A stretch of DNA of 64,000 nucleotides from the NCBI GenBank assembly GCA_943737045.1, contig CALSFV010000259.1:1-64000 (forward strand), read 5' to 3'. The position numbers and the translations under genes are program-made. The notes under the pieces are model-generated. The model saw only the letters and a program-made list of their open reading frames with translations, was not told the origin of the DNA and made no database searches. This document shows positions 13,322 to 24,910 of the stretch, in pieces (the first letter of the stretch is position 1; every line of letters begins with the position of its first letter). Source of the stretch: Parapristionchus giblindavisi (Eukaryota; Nematoda; Chromadorea; Rhabditida; Diplogasteridae).

Positions 13322-15296
13322 TCCTCGCACACCCAATCCTCAATTCTTGATCCCTGATAAGCTCCGCCCCTTTTCTCCCCTATTTCACTCATTCACTACT
13401 ACTACATACAACCATATCGATGGTCGATGATTCCCGGTGTCCTTCTCTTCATTCATTCATTCTTTTTATGATCCATAACTGCCCATGTACTCCGACTACC
13501 TTTCTCCTCCTATGATCACTCAATACTCAAATCGTGTCACATCAAATTCATTCATTGCCTCTTTTCCATCTTCTTCTTCTTCTTCTTCTGCTTCTTCTTT
13601 CCTGCCTTTATTCTTTTCTTTCACATAGGGACATCTTCACTCTAGGTTTCCTCTTTTCCCCCTATACATCGATATTGTTCGTGATTGTATTTGTAGTGAC
13701 AGTGTACTGTGTATCGTGCTTCTCTTTCTTCTTCAGTCCTTCCTTATCCTTCTTTCTTCAATGTATTTCTCATTTCCGTGAATCTCGTCGAGGTCTCGTC
13801 CGTCCACATAGAATAGAGAGTGCTTAGTCTCTATCAATCATCTACCGGCCGTTCCCCTCACTACCACCAGATGCCATCTATCAATGAATAGTTCATCATC
13901 CACTATTCATTATTCTTCCTTCTTCTCGGTCTAGTTCATTACTGTCCCCCCCTATCGTGTCATATACTATCCACTCGGTGTCTCACCTCTAGTCTCCCCC
14001 TCCCTTCGTTGGTCTATCAATCAATATAGATCGATATTGACCACTTGCACTCTCTCTCATTCTCTATTCACTCTTTCATCTCGATCTGCCTTGTTATCTC
14101 AATTTAAGACATGCCTGCCAATGACTTGCCATCGCTTTTCCTCTTTAAATCCTTCACACCCATATTATCTGCCTATGACCTCCTCTTCATGATCTTTGAT
14201 CTTTGTCTTATCAGCTTTGTACTACATTATATATATTTTATTCATTGTCTATTATTATTCAATTCGATGTACATCGCATAATGTGAAGATCCGTGTTTCT
14301 TTCATCTCCCTATGAACGCTTTTATATTAAAATTATGAGAGAAATCGCTAGTGACAATTTATTATAATTGAATTGTTTTTTTACATTGTGTCTTTCACTG
14401 TTAACAGAGCCTCTACGTCAATGTTTCATCCTCATTATGTCCTTCCCTAATACAAAATTGACTATATTTTAGTGTGAATTGATTGACATGTTCATTGTAT
14501 TATTCAATTTTGCAAATGTTTTGTTCACCATTCAAATATACGTTCTGACTTGTATCCTCGAGAAAGAAGAGACAAAGCGGGTAATCGTCATTCTCCTTTT
14601 TTTGAAAATAACTTTATTATTATTATTATTATTTTGTTTTGTGTTCGTGGTCAAAGAGCACAAATCGTGAGTCATCTCTCTCTCTCCTTTCCATTTCCTC
14701 AGGACTATTAATCGATATATAATATATTATGAATATAGTCCCAGCTCTCTCGTGTATTCTCACTTCCCATCACTGCCCCTTCTATTAAATTCTATCCAAT
14801 CTCTTCATTATCTTCTATTCTTTCTTGAATGTCCATTCAAGCCCCTGTATCATTTCTTTCTTCGCTTATAGTGATCATTTGCTTCAATCCACCTCACTCC
14901 GTATGTGACCCATTCTCTTCTTTTTCTTCCCATTCTGGCATCACCCATAAACCACTCACAAATATATAGCTTTATCATATTCGCCAAGTGAGACTAAGAG
15001 AACGTTGATAAATATGTGAAAATTTTATTTCGACTCTATATATGTACATGAGTTAGAAAGCAAGAGCAGCGAATGGAACTGGGATCAAAACGTGAAATGA
15101 GATCATGAAGAAATTAGATTAGATATGGCCATTGAATCAACATTTTCAATGATAAAATGCAAGTCTTTGCTATACTTTGGGCACCAAAACATATAGAAAT
15201 TGAGATTATATGAATAAACAACATAAATTAAAGCTGTAATATTTCGGTTTGTTTAGATTAAATAAAAGACAATTCGACTAGACACATGTAATGACA
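13322..15296. other. Intergenic region between convergent innexin and gene C
   Basis: The innexin (+) and gene C (-) converge here. The region is T/C-rich near the innexin stop and AT-rich around 14200-14650. I found no exon with a sound splice phase; a hydrophobic frame at 14479-14670 has no family resemblance. A tandem ATCAAAG-type motif (GATCTTTGATCTTTG) lies near 14191. Both 3' UTRs should fall here. Confidence 0.6.
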
Positions 15297-16905
15297 TCAA
15301 AGATCACTGTTGTGAATGGTCACTTCAGTAAATGTAACATGGTTTGGCTTAGCTGGTCTATAAGGCGGCAGTTTCAATTGTCTTCGAGGAGCTTCACTGT
15401 AATCATTATCCTGCCTAGCATTGCCTGGTTTGAACTCTTCTGGATGACGTGCCATAAACGCCTCGAGTGTCCACATCTGATTGTGGTCATCGCCCTATGA
15501 TTAGAATTATACATAGTTAGGGGTTGTTTTGGTGATGAAAATCAGCTATGTAAGGCTTTGCATGGAAAGAGAGGGGATTAATGAGGAAGAGATTTATTTG
15601 AAGTGTTTACATTTCTCTTTGGACTATTCGCTCACATAGTAAACAACCTCGTAATGTTTTATTGATTGATAAGAAAGGAGATAATAATGGCGCACCTCGG
15701 ATGGTTCGATCGTTTCGATCTGATCAACACATTTGAATGACGTCTCTTCATCATTTTTCGCTCGTTCTATCGCCCTTTTGGCCGCCGGCGTTTTCTCTCT
15801 CAACGACGCCAGAATGAGTGGACTCTGAACATGCACATGTATAGAGAGAAGAAAAAGAGTAGATAATAATGTCCTCTCTCACCTTACCACATGCCTGTTT
15901 AGTGAAGAAACAACAACAGACAATGAACTGCAATCAGATGATATTTCGACTATAACCATCATAAATCAGGGATATACCTGAATGAGAAGGAATAGTCCGA
16001 GTGCACACAGGAACAGCACGTATGATACGGGGACTATGATGACTTCTTGCCGTGACTGATCGACTTTACTCGTAATCTGTAGATTTTCAAAAGACAGACC
16101 GTCCTTTAAGGACTCGGCCGTCTCACAGTATCTCATTGTGCGTATGCTGTACAGAGCATCAAATGAACCTGAGAAATAATGAAGAGGAGAGAGAATAAGT
16201 TACGATGTGTTTATTAGAGAGAGATAGACTATTCATCATCATCATCACAGAATACGAGCGTAAACAGTAAAGTAAAATCGAGGTCGAAAGAGTCATGGAA
16301 AGATTATCGATTGGTTTATATCCTTCTTACGATTGAAGAATGGATTTAAGTGAGATTGAGGAGGTTTAGCAGTGATAAATGCGGATAACGTTGAACGATA
16401 TTTACGATAAATGAAGGTATTGTATGGCACGGTGAATACTGAGAGGACGGTATAAGAATGAGAATAGGAGAAGGGGATGTAAGAGAGGTGCGTCGTGATA
16501 TGGCTGACTAGTTCGGTTGGTATAGTAGTGGTAGTGAGAATAAGTTATAGTAAGTAGGCGCATTGTCTCGTGTGGCTTAGTAGAAGAAGTCAAGTGGGGG
16601 ACATATATGTAGATATATGAAGAGGAAGTGGTTGTGGTTAATGAGCGATAATATAACGACTAGTTGCTTATTCTCTTTCTCTCTCACAGACTTTGTGCAT
16701 TGTCATATACTCAAATCATGCTCCTAACAGACTTATTGTTGTCGTACAAGACTACTCTTAAACTTGATGTTCCTGTCGTTGTTGCTTGGTGACTGTGACT
16801 GTCTGTACGCGGTAGCTGTCCTGTAAGGAATTCTAGCTGTGAAAGAAGAAGACGAAATAGAGATAGATTAGAATAGACATAATATGTACAGGCAAGATGA
16901 CCCAT
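15297..16905 (-). CDS. Gene C: predicted single-pass membrane protein, unknown family (5 exons, about 219 aa)
   Basis: I do not recognise the family. Exons from the 5' end on the minus strand: 16905-16809, 16168-15978, 15927-15883, 15824-15696, 15494-15297; phases join to an open frame of 660 nt. The start ATG lies 11 nt after a TTATTTTAG acceptor and 64 nt after the stop of gene B. The N-terminus (residues 1-33) is moderately hydrophobic but not a clean signal peptide. One strong membrane segment (VPVSYVLFLCALGLFLLIQ, about residues 78-96) is followed by a Cys-rich juxtamembrane stretch (CCCFF), then a charged tail of about 110 aa containing LPPYRP, a possible LPxY/PxxP-type motif. The tail arrangement resembles genes A and B, so C may be a shortened relative or, alternatively, an alternative 3' end of gene B. 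The first exon junction is the least certain. Confidence 0.55.
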
Positions 16906-16915
16906 GGCTCAAATT

Positions 16916-16929
16916 CTAAAATAAGGACA
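16916..16929 (-). promoter_or_regulatory. 3' splice site in the B-C intercistronic region
   Basis: The sequence CTTATTTTAG on the minus strand ends 10 nt before the ATG of gene C. With only 64 nt between the stop of B and this ATG, it is a candidate trans-splice acceptor for the downstream gene of an operon. I see no AATAAA in the gap, so cis-splicing from gene B remains possible. Confidence 0.4.
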
Positions 16930-16969
16930 GTTTGGGGGTGAGCTATGGGCCGTTCAAGCTGGGCTAAAG

Positions 16970-19900
16970 CTAATAATCATGCCATAATACTGCAACATCA
17001 AGCCTTCGCACATCGGATGCTCGGTCGTGTTCAGCAGGAGGAGGAGGTAGGGTGGTTCTTCTTGCTGGAGGAAGAGTCCATTCGTCTTCTAGTAGAGGAC
17101 GAGATGCGGCCGTAGTCGATGACGTAATCGGATAGGGATTGCCGTTCTTGTACTCTTCCTTTTCCACCGCACGATTACGAACACTAAGAACGATATCAAC
17201 AGAAATCAATGAGGATTTGGAATGGAATAAAGCGGTGAGAATGGCATAATGGCTCACATGATATATGTGATGATAAGACAGATAATGAGCAGAACGGCGA
17301 GTCCCAGAAGACAACCGAGCACTATGGTCCAAGTACGAAAAGCATATGATACGAGACTCTGAAAGGAAGGAAAGAAAGATAAAGGGAGAAAGAGTCAGAA
17401 GGAGTGAAGAGAGAAAGGCAATCATAACGATAATCCCTCTATCTTATCTCTTTACAAGCTTGCCTCTGTTATAAATGCTTTCCTACCAATTCGCAGGGCT
17501 ATTTATACTATTGTTACTATAACAGTCTAGTCCATGGTATACTCACATCGTCCGTTACTTCGGTATAGATTCCATTACAAGTTCCATCGGGAGTGGCGCC
17601 ATTAATGCACGTAACGCAGTTGGTTGCCTATAAGTAAACAACCGTGATAAGAGAGAGCAAGATGTTATTCGATGAAGAACTACACACGAATCCATAGAAA
17701 TACACGAGGATATAGTGTGCGCATACCTGCGTTCTCCCCGCATTGTACTGACATTGACTGTACACTCCGTTTGTGTCCTTACAAAGCACTGAACTGGTGT
17801 AGGTCTGCAGCGGAGGCACGACTTTTCTAAATTAAATATCCTATTTAGTTTTTTTTGTTGTCCAAATATGATGAACAATCTCGGCATTTGAATAAGCACA
17901 GGGATTGAATTTCTTCTCGGCCGCGACATAAACAATTATCTTTTTGCGCTCATTTATAATATTAATTTTGTTGATCGTGCTTACCCATTCTGTGCATAGG
18001 GGTTCGACGTAGAAGCGGCATACGCATCTGGGGTAACGCCGCAAATAAGATTGCAATTCTTTCCCATCATATTGTTGATACACTTTACCGACCAAGATAC
18101 GCTCATTCTGAAATATCACAAAAACTTCTTCTGTAGTTGGATCAACAGCCGTCTCATTCATTTCCCTATTCTTTTTCGATAGTTACCATTTATAGATTTC
18201 TTACACATATTGGCTCGTTTTTTTTCCCTTATGCATCGTTAGATTTACCTTACAGATCCTATATCTTACGATGAAAATGCCAAAAACTGCTGTTTATCCC
18301 GTTCTATAGAGCATTTCTTGAGCAATGAACTTACGATGTTCCCAGCATCTTTCCGTTCAATTGTTCATTCTGAGTCAATCCATCAGTGGCATCATAATTG
18401 AATACATCGACAATGAAAGAGTCGACCAACATCAACCTACAACGCTCAAAAGGTAACATCATCTTTGGTACATCTAGCTGACTTGTCAAAGTACTGAAGC
18501 AGTTGTTGTCTTGAAGCATCAGGAAAAGTCATGGCCACGCCCATTTGGTACACGAAAATATCGATTGCAACCTGAATACGCTATAGTATTCTTCGATATG
18601 TCTACCGTAACCTACCGGTTTGGAGGTCATCTGGAATGACATTGGATTTGACCAATTGCCCACCCGTGGATCCATTTGCTGATTGAAGGAGAAGAAATCA
18701 GTAGAGTAGTACTGTACTGATTGACTGAAAATGATTCCAAAATACTTCATGGCCCTCTGTACACTTATTTCCCTTATAATCCTACATCATATTTCATTGC
18801 TCGATCAGTCAAAAACTTTGGTCGAGGACGGCATATGGTTTTCTGTAGATTTTTTATTGACTTTTTAATGATACTATACTATATTGATACTTTTAGTTTT
18901 ATAATCCATATTTATCTATAATAGCAAAACTTGCAATATATTTTTTTCAGTTTCCAAGCCACTGTACACTTTATTTCCCTCTCTAACAAGCCATCTATAG
19001 TGTGAGTCAGCCATCATATTATTCACGCAGCGAGGGAGAGAGAGAAGAGATCGCTCTACAATTCTCTTCTGATTCCTTCGCTCTTTCTCCTCTTATCAAG
19101 GGGGGAGGGTCATAAACGGACCGACTAGAGAGGGCTATCATCGCATTTTCCTCTGAGGGGAATGAGGCAGAGTTGCATTAGTGAGAGAGAGGAGGAGGAG
19201 GAGGAGAGAGAGAGAGAGAGGGAGAGAGAGAGATGAGAGAGAGGGAGGAGGGGGAAATGGTATACACATGAATGCGATTGATCGCACCTTTCGTACAGAA
19301 TTGATCATGGACAAACAAACGAGCGATTCCTCCAATCAAACACAGAGATGTTGCCCTCTACAAACGATGAAATCTGTCCCAATTATATTTGAACCGAAGA
19401 CCCGAATTGAGATGGAGGGATGAATTTGTGAGTAAAGTAGGACCAAGATTTATGAAAATTGCAAGAGACAAGGATCAGTGGAACCATTTCATGTCACTGC
19501 AGATACAGATGCGGTGACCCACCGGTTAGTTAATCTCGAAAAAATGATTAAATGTAAACGTAACATTTTAACCTCTCTCACCCTTGTTGTCGAGATATCG
19601 CTTACTCAGTTCGTTAGTGATAAGAATATCGATTGAAAATGAAAAGAAGAAGACTCATCAGAATGATAAGAATATGGAGCATCTGATAGAGAATCAAGAG
19701 ATAGGGAGAGATACGACTAATTTCAAATTTCGCTAAACACTATGAATATGGATATACTAGGGAATATGCAATAGCAAGGATATGCGGCGTGGACCTTGAA
19801 ACTATTTCTCAAAGAAATCTTCAAGGAATCTTCTGACAACGAGAGCAAAAACAATGGATTAAAATATTGAATATATGTAATAGAGCAATCATAATAATGC

Positions 19901-21056
19901 TTGAAGAAGAATGAGATGAGTATGTCTAAGAAGAAGAAGCCATTCTTCTTCATTGGTTGTTCGAAAGACAAACAGGATTAGTGGCACACTCTCGAAATGC
20001 GAGATGGCCAAAGAGAATACGAGAATATTGAGGATATATAGAAGCATTAATGTCAGCGAGCAGCATAAAACAAAGAGGGATTGTTTTTGTTCCAGAGCAT
20101 GGATTAACTTACTCGGCAGAGGAGATTATGGTGACAAAGGAGAACTTGCAGGCGTTCTGCTGATCCGACTGCAGAAATGCGCAGTTTGTTGTGCAAGCAC
20201 ACCTATAATGGAATATTTAATGATCAAGAACATATATTTTAAGTAAATACCAACATTTAATTGTTTTGTTTATGTCTCACGATTGATAACTTACGTTGTA
20301 GTGTTTGATACGAGATTGTTGGGATTGGAATATCCCTTGATCTGAATGTCCACTTGCGCTCCATTCACTGTAGTTGATGACTGAAACATTCACATATATT
20401 ATTTCATCGTATATGATGATATATCAATTACAGGTCGGCGTTCTTCAAAGAATACTGTGCAGCTGTAAGTGAAAGATGAAACAACAATTTACGATGAATG
20501 ATACAATTAAAGTTCATGGTCTATAATGTCATTATTGAATCTAATATAAGTAGTTTCGCAAAGAATGAAAAGCTTACTCTTGCAAAAAATCATGCGTTCT
20601 TAATTTGCAAACAGATTGTTTTGACTGATATCCATCGGTAACACATTAAAATATCGCACTGTACAATAATAACAATATAACAGGCGTCTCACCAATTTCG
20701 ACGGTGAATTAGCATTCGGAATCACAGCACTCTTCGACGTAGGAATAACACCGTATCCCTGTTGCAGCTTCATTTGTTGTTGACCAGTCATGCCCAGTCT
20801 GTACCTACTATTGCAATGTGAGTGTAGAAGTAATCCCGTTGTGTAGTCACAAAGAAGGACAAGGACTCAGGGAAAAATCTATATCAGTATAAACGCACAC
20901 TTGTTGCTGTTGACTCCATTGTTGTCCTTGTTGATTAAATCCATTTTGATTAAATCCCTGTTGTGGATTCTTTTGATTGGGTGGAGGACCCCATATGTTC
21001 TGCTGGGCACTGGTCAGTGACAAAAGGAGAACAAGAACGAGGACTCTCCGAGTCAT
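16970..21056 (-). CDS. Gene B: type I membrane protein, paralogue of gene A (about 12 exons)
   Basis: Unknown function; predicted cell-surface protein. Exons on the minus strand: 21056-20899, 20804-20693, 20380-20295, 20202-20113, 18724-18616, 18571-18483, 18436-18335, 18165-17985, about 17826-17727, 17627-17547, 17358-17258, 17183-16970. Residues 1-17 form a signal peptide (MTRRVLVLVLLLSLTSA), followed by an Asn/Gln-rich segment of about 35 aa, a roughly 250-aa ectodomain with scattered cysteines, a Cys cluster (NCVTC) before the membrane, one membrane segment in the penultimate exon (GCLLGLAVLLIICLII), and a cytoplasmic tail with LPPPP. Shared features with gene A include the SF-x2-Q-x-MD to MSF motif ending in S-x-P, a conserved phase-0 intron position after it, a ...TEW end before the Cys region, and tail layout. 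Introns 5 and 6 are only 44-46 nt. The joins 18335/18165 and 17985/17826 are not fully resolved: the second is out of phase as drawn. Confidence 0.7.
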
Positions 21057-21057
21057 C

Positions 21058-21072
21058 CTGAATAAATATTTG
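21058..21072 (-). promoter_or_regulatory. 3' splice site one base before the gene B start codon
   Basis: The minus strand reads ATTTATTCAG then G and ATG. A splice acceptor this close to the initiator is typical of spliced-leader addition in nematodes, though a 5' UTR intron would look the same. It supports the chosen start at 21056. Confidence 0.5.
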
Positions 21073-21262
21073 CTTGTATTTTTATATTTTATTAATATGA
21101 ATGAAAAGCAGAGATAAGAGCGTATGAATGGAATCGATGAAAGTGAATAATATGAGAAGAGTAACTATCAAATATGAGTTGAGTAAGCACACTAAGGGAC
21201 AGTCGAGAGAAGAAGAAGGTGGAAGGAATGGAGGTAGAGGTTGACTGAGGGAGAGAGTGAAA

Positions 21263-21343
21263 GGTAGAGGGAGAGGGAGAGGGAGAAGGGTAGAGGGAGA
21301 GGGAGAAGGGTAGAGGGAGAGGGAGAGGGAGAAGGGGGGGGGG
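21263..21343 (+). repeat. G-rich minisatellite with G-quadruplex potential
   Basis: Three to four imperfect copies of a roughly 20-bp GTAGAGGGAGAGGGAGAAGG unit are followed by a run of about ten G. The GGG tracts separated by 3-4 nt fit a canonical G-quadruplex pattern. It lies about 210-290 nt upstream of the gene B start, with the G-rich strand being the template strand of B. Confidence 0.85.
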
Positions 21344-22077
21344 AGAGTCGCTGATCCATGCCGTTTCGTCTTCTCTTCCTGTCCTTATCGAGCAAACACA
21401 CACCTTGTCTCTCTCTCTCCAATTCTCATATCACTCTCGTCCTCCCTCTCTCTCTTCCTCTCTTCCCCCCCCTCACCCTCTCTCTCCCTCTTTTTCTTTC
21501 TCCCTCTCTCCCTTTCTCTCTCTCCGTATCAACACCTTCAACAATCTCTCGCACTGATCAGTCATTCGTACCGTGATTGGGGAAGATCGAAATAGTAATA
21601 AGAATATCATAATAATCCGAAAAATCGCGAAGACGTCGATTGATTTTGGTACGTGAGAAAGTAAACACGAATCTGTCTACTTTTCTTCATCCTCTACTAG
21701 TTCTCTCTATCACTCTGACTCTCTCACTATCACTTACTCTCTCAGAAGTCAAAGCTTACTACTTCCTTTCCAACCAAACAACACGGGGATGATCATCATC
21801 AAATCAGATTTATCGTAGATCATGGAATGAGGAGCAAGGCACATATTATGTACATAACGAGAGGGGGCGATAGTGAGTCAGAATGGATGAAGATGAAAGA
21901 GTGTGAAGTATGAAGAGAGTGGTCCTATCAGAGTGATATGAGAACGATGAGTCGGTCTCTCTTCAATAAGAGCAAAGTGAGTGGGACCATAATGTACTAT
22001 TCTTGGTCTCTTGAAGATTGTGACACGTAATAGATTAAGTGGAAGGAAGTAGTTGAGGGGAGGGGAGTGCTTATTAA

Positions 22078-24145
22078 TTAGACTCTCGCTTCTATCCTTG
22101 GTGAGTTCCATTCGCCCGCTAGAGAATCAATATCGGCCTCCTGCAAGGGAAATCGTCCATTAGCCCCTAATGCATGAGGGTACCGCACCTACATAAGTCT
22201 CTTCGTATCGATGTGCCGGCAGTGGAGGTGGTCCTCTGTAGCCGTATCGTGGATCTCGTGGAGGTGTCGCTAGATAGACCGGAGGAGGAGGACGCACTTC
22301 CGGTGGTGGAGCTGCTCGGGCTTGATCCTGGCTACAATATGCAAAGAGTGTAATAAGATCCGAATGTTTTCGTAGTCATGAGACGAAATATGAGTAGTAC
22401 TACTATTCATTCCTCTGGACGAAAAAGGAAGAAAGCAGATCAAATCTCGTGGAGTAGTTTTTTATTCAAGGGTCACTGTCAAGTGAATGCAAGACACCCC
22501 AACCTTTGGAGAGCACAACAAATATAGCTGATAGTGACGATGAGCAGGATGAGAAGAAGGCCAGACAGACAAGCCAGGCCGATCATTACCCAGAAATAGA
22601 GTTCTTCATTCTCCTGAAATGTGGCTTAATATAATGTTAATAATGATTTGAACAGGTACTGTAATATATTGATGTCGAGTATTAAGACGAGAGGTAGAAA
22701 AGATAAGAAAGAATAATAGGAACTAACGCAGTCTGGATCATCAATTGGTCCATGAGGAGAAGTCGATGTTGTAGAAGTTGAAGTAGGGCAAGTAGGACAT
22801 GTGGTATCACAATTAAAACCACCGTAAGCTTGATTTGTGCAACTCTGATCGATATTTGAGGCCAAAAACCTATAAAAGATCTAGTATAAAAGTGCATTAA
22901 GCATAAAGGATTCGGAATAAATAATATTGATTTTGAAAACACATAATTACGCAAATTAAATATAAAATTGCTGAATCGTCTAAAAAAAGTAAAAGAATAT
23001 TTTATTGTTGTGAATAAACGCAATTGGGTGCAAAGCATTTTCGTATGTTTAAAAAAGTTTTTAAATAATTGTGATGGTATATTTCTGTAAGCATTTTCAT
23101 ATGTAATATCTTGACAGTTTCTACTCACAGCTGCCAAAATACTAATATAATCTAATGGGTGATAAATTTATTGTTACAAACCGAAAAATAGAGAGCTTTA
23201 CTGTTTCGAATAATATTTTTTTTATAAAAAAAAGCAATTTGCTCTATCATATATTAATTGACGTACCATTCTGTCTGACTTGGAAATCGTACGTTTGCCG
23301 GGAATGGATTGGGCTGATCAGGAGAGTACTTGTCGAGATCTTTTTCATACAGAAGAGTGTAATCAGTCCTATTCAATGGTGCATCATTTGGATCCAATAT
23401 TCGAAGACGAACACTACACGAAACACCGACCCAATTCTGGAATGTCACAGATTCTAGAAAGAGAACATGATTGATTTCATGTAATAATATGATTATAGCC
23501 ATACTCACGTAGAATTAAAATATTTGAATTAAAACAAATTTAATGGACTTAATATTTTTAGCCAATTCAAATTATTTTGTACATTAACCATTTAGGTATT
23601 TAGAATTGTGCAAACGTGCGTGATGCTTAAATTCTCAATGAATCACAAGAAATAATGATCATAGGCGATAGCATTTAATTGACCATCACGAGAGTGATAA
23701 CTGTACAGTAGTTGATCAATGAACACGACTAGAACGTACGGCTGGATTTGAATACTCGAATGACATATCTCCCAGAGGAGCCGCGGTATCCATCTTTTGC
23801 GCAGAAAATGAATTGATTGATCCACTTGCAAAACCGCTAAATAGAGAATAAATATAGCTTTGATCACTAATATGCAACAGATTTATGAGCAATATAAGTC
23901 ATACCTCCCAGTGACAACATGACATTCACATTCAACTTTCACACTATTCGCATCGATTCCATTAAAATAATTGATGAATGGTCGCGACGCAGTGAACATC
24001 ATGGAATTGAGATTTAGACGAGTCGTTGACAGTGCCTGACTGGAGGCCTGCACAAATGTCATTATTCAGGTTCGAATATTGTAGAACATACCAGATGTAG
24101 TAATAGTAGAAAGAGTAGTATGATCTTAGCTATACTTGAGGCCAT
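22078..24145 (-). CDS. Gene A: type I membrane protein with proline-rich tail, apparent frameshift (8 exons, about 329 aa)
   Basis: Unrecognised family. Exons on the minus strand: 24145-24092, 24047-23905, 23836-23684, 23453-23267, 22869-22728, 22613-22504, 22331-22193, 22140-22078. Exon 1 encodes a signal peptide (MASSIAKIILLFLLLLHL). The ectodomain of about 220 aa ends in a Cys cluster, CTNQAYGGFNCDTTC then PTCP, with Thr/Ser/Pro stretch, followed by a membrane segment (WVMIGLACLSGLLLILLIV) and a proline-rich cytoplasmic tail carrying PPVY, a WW-domain (PPxY) type motif, and several PxxP motifs. Every exon joins in phase except inside the third, where one extra base near 23740 is needed to pass from the MSFEYSNPA frame to the VLVVFIDQ frame. 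Both frames have counterparts in gene B, so both look real. This may be a sequencing error, a polymorphism or a recent null allele. Paralogue of gene B 1 kb downstream on the same strand. Confidence 0.7.
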
Positions 24146-24910
24146 CTCATGAGAGTCTTCCTCACTATTCTATATTCCTCTTCTCTTCTCTCCTCTCCTC
24201 CATTTTACTCCTTCCTCTCTCCTCTCCCCCTCTTTCACCGTAGGTGATAAGCCTTCCCTCTTCACAACTATTTGCAGTGGTGCCGCCATAATACGTCTCG
24301 TCTTTGTCTGATATGGCACACCACTCATATCACACTACATTTCCAATAATATTAGATATATAAAATAAATATTAATATGATGTCATATTCAGTATTTAAT
24401 AGATAAACAGAGATAGATAATGGCTTTCCTTACTCTTCTTTTAGAGTGAATATTATAAATATTATTTGAGAAGCAATGACTATATTTTATATAATTCTGA
24501 TAATCTCATAAATATATGAGATTAGTTTAGTAATTACCGTATATTTCATCTTGCCAGAGAGAAAGGAGAGATGGAGAGCGCGTAGTGAGCTGGGTCCCGG
24601 CACGCTTTGCACGATTGCTCTCTCTGCCTCACAGTGAGTCGTCTCCCGCCTCATTCGACTGGTGAATCTCAAGTCTCAGGCGCATCCTCACCCTTCTTCT
24701 TCGATTTCTTCACGATCTTCGTCTGACACAATGACATTTGGATAGATTCTCATTAAAAGTTTTCGTTGATTGATCACGAACTAGCTTACCAAATTAAGTG
24801 AGTCACTATTCTCTCATTCTCTTCACGTGATCTTCACACAAACACACCATAACAACAATCATTGCTCATCTATTTCTTCATTATTCCGACGATTCACATT
24901 GTCAGATAAC
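24146..24910. other. Divergent intergenic region between gene A and the KIAA0930 homologue
   Basis: Gene A (-) and the KIAA0930-type gene (+) are transcribed away from each other, so this 765-nt stretch should hold both promoters. It is pyrimidine-rich near gene A and AT-rich at 24350-24540. I recognised no specific element with confidence. Confidence 0.6.

Noticed and set aside
14479..14670. Hydrophobic 63-aa frame
   Set aside because: AT-rich composition with homopolymeric Leu/Val codons and no splice or family evidence.
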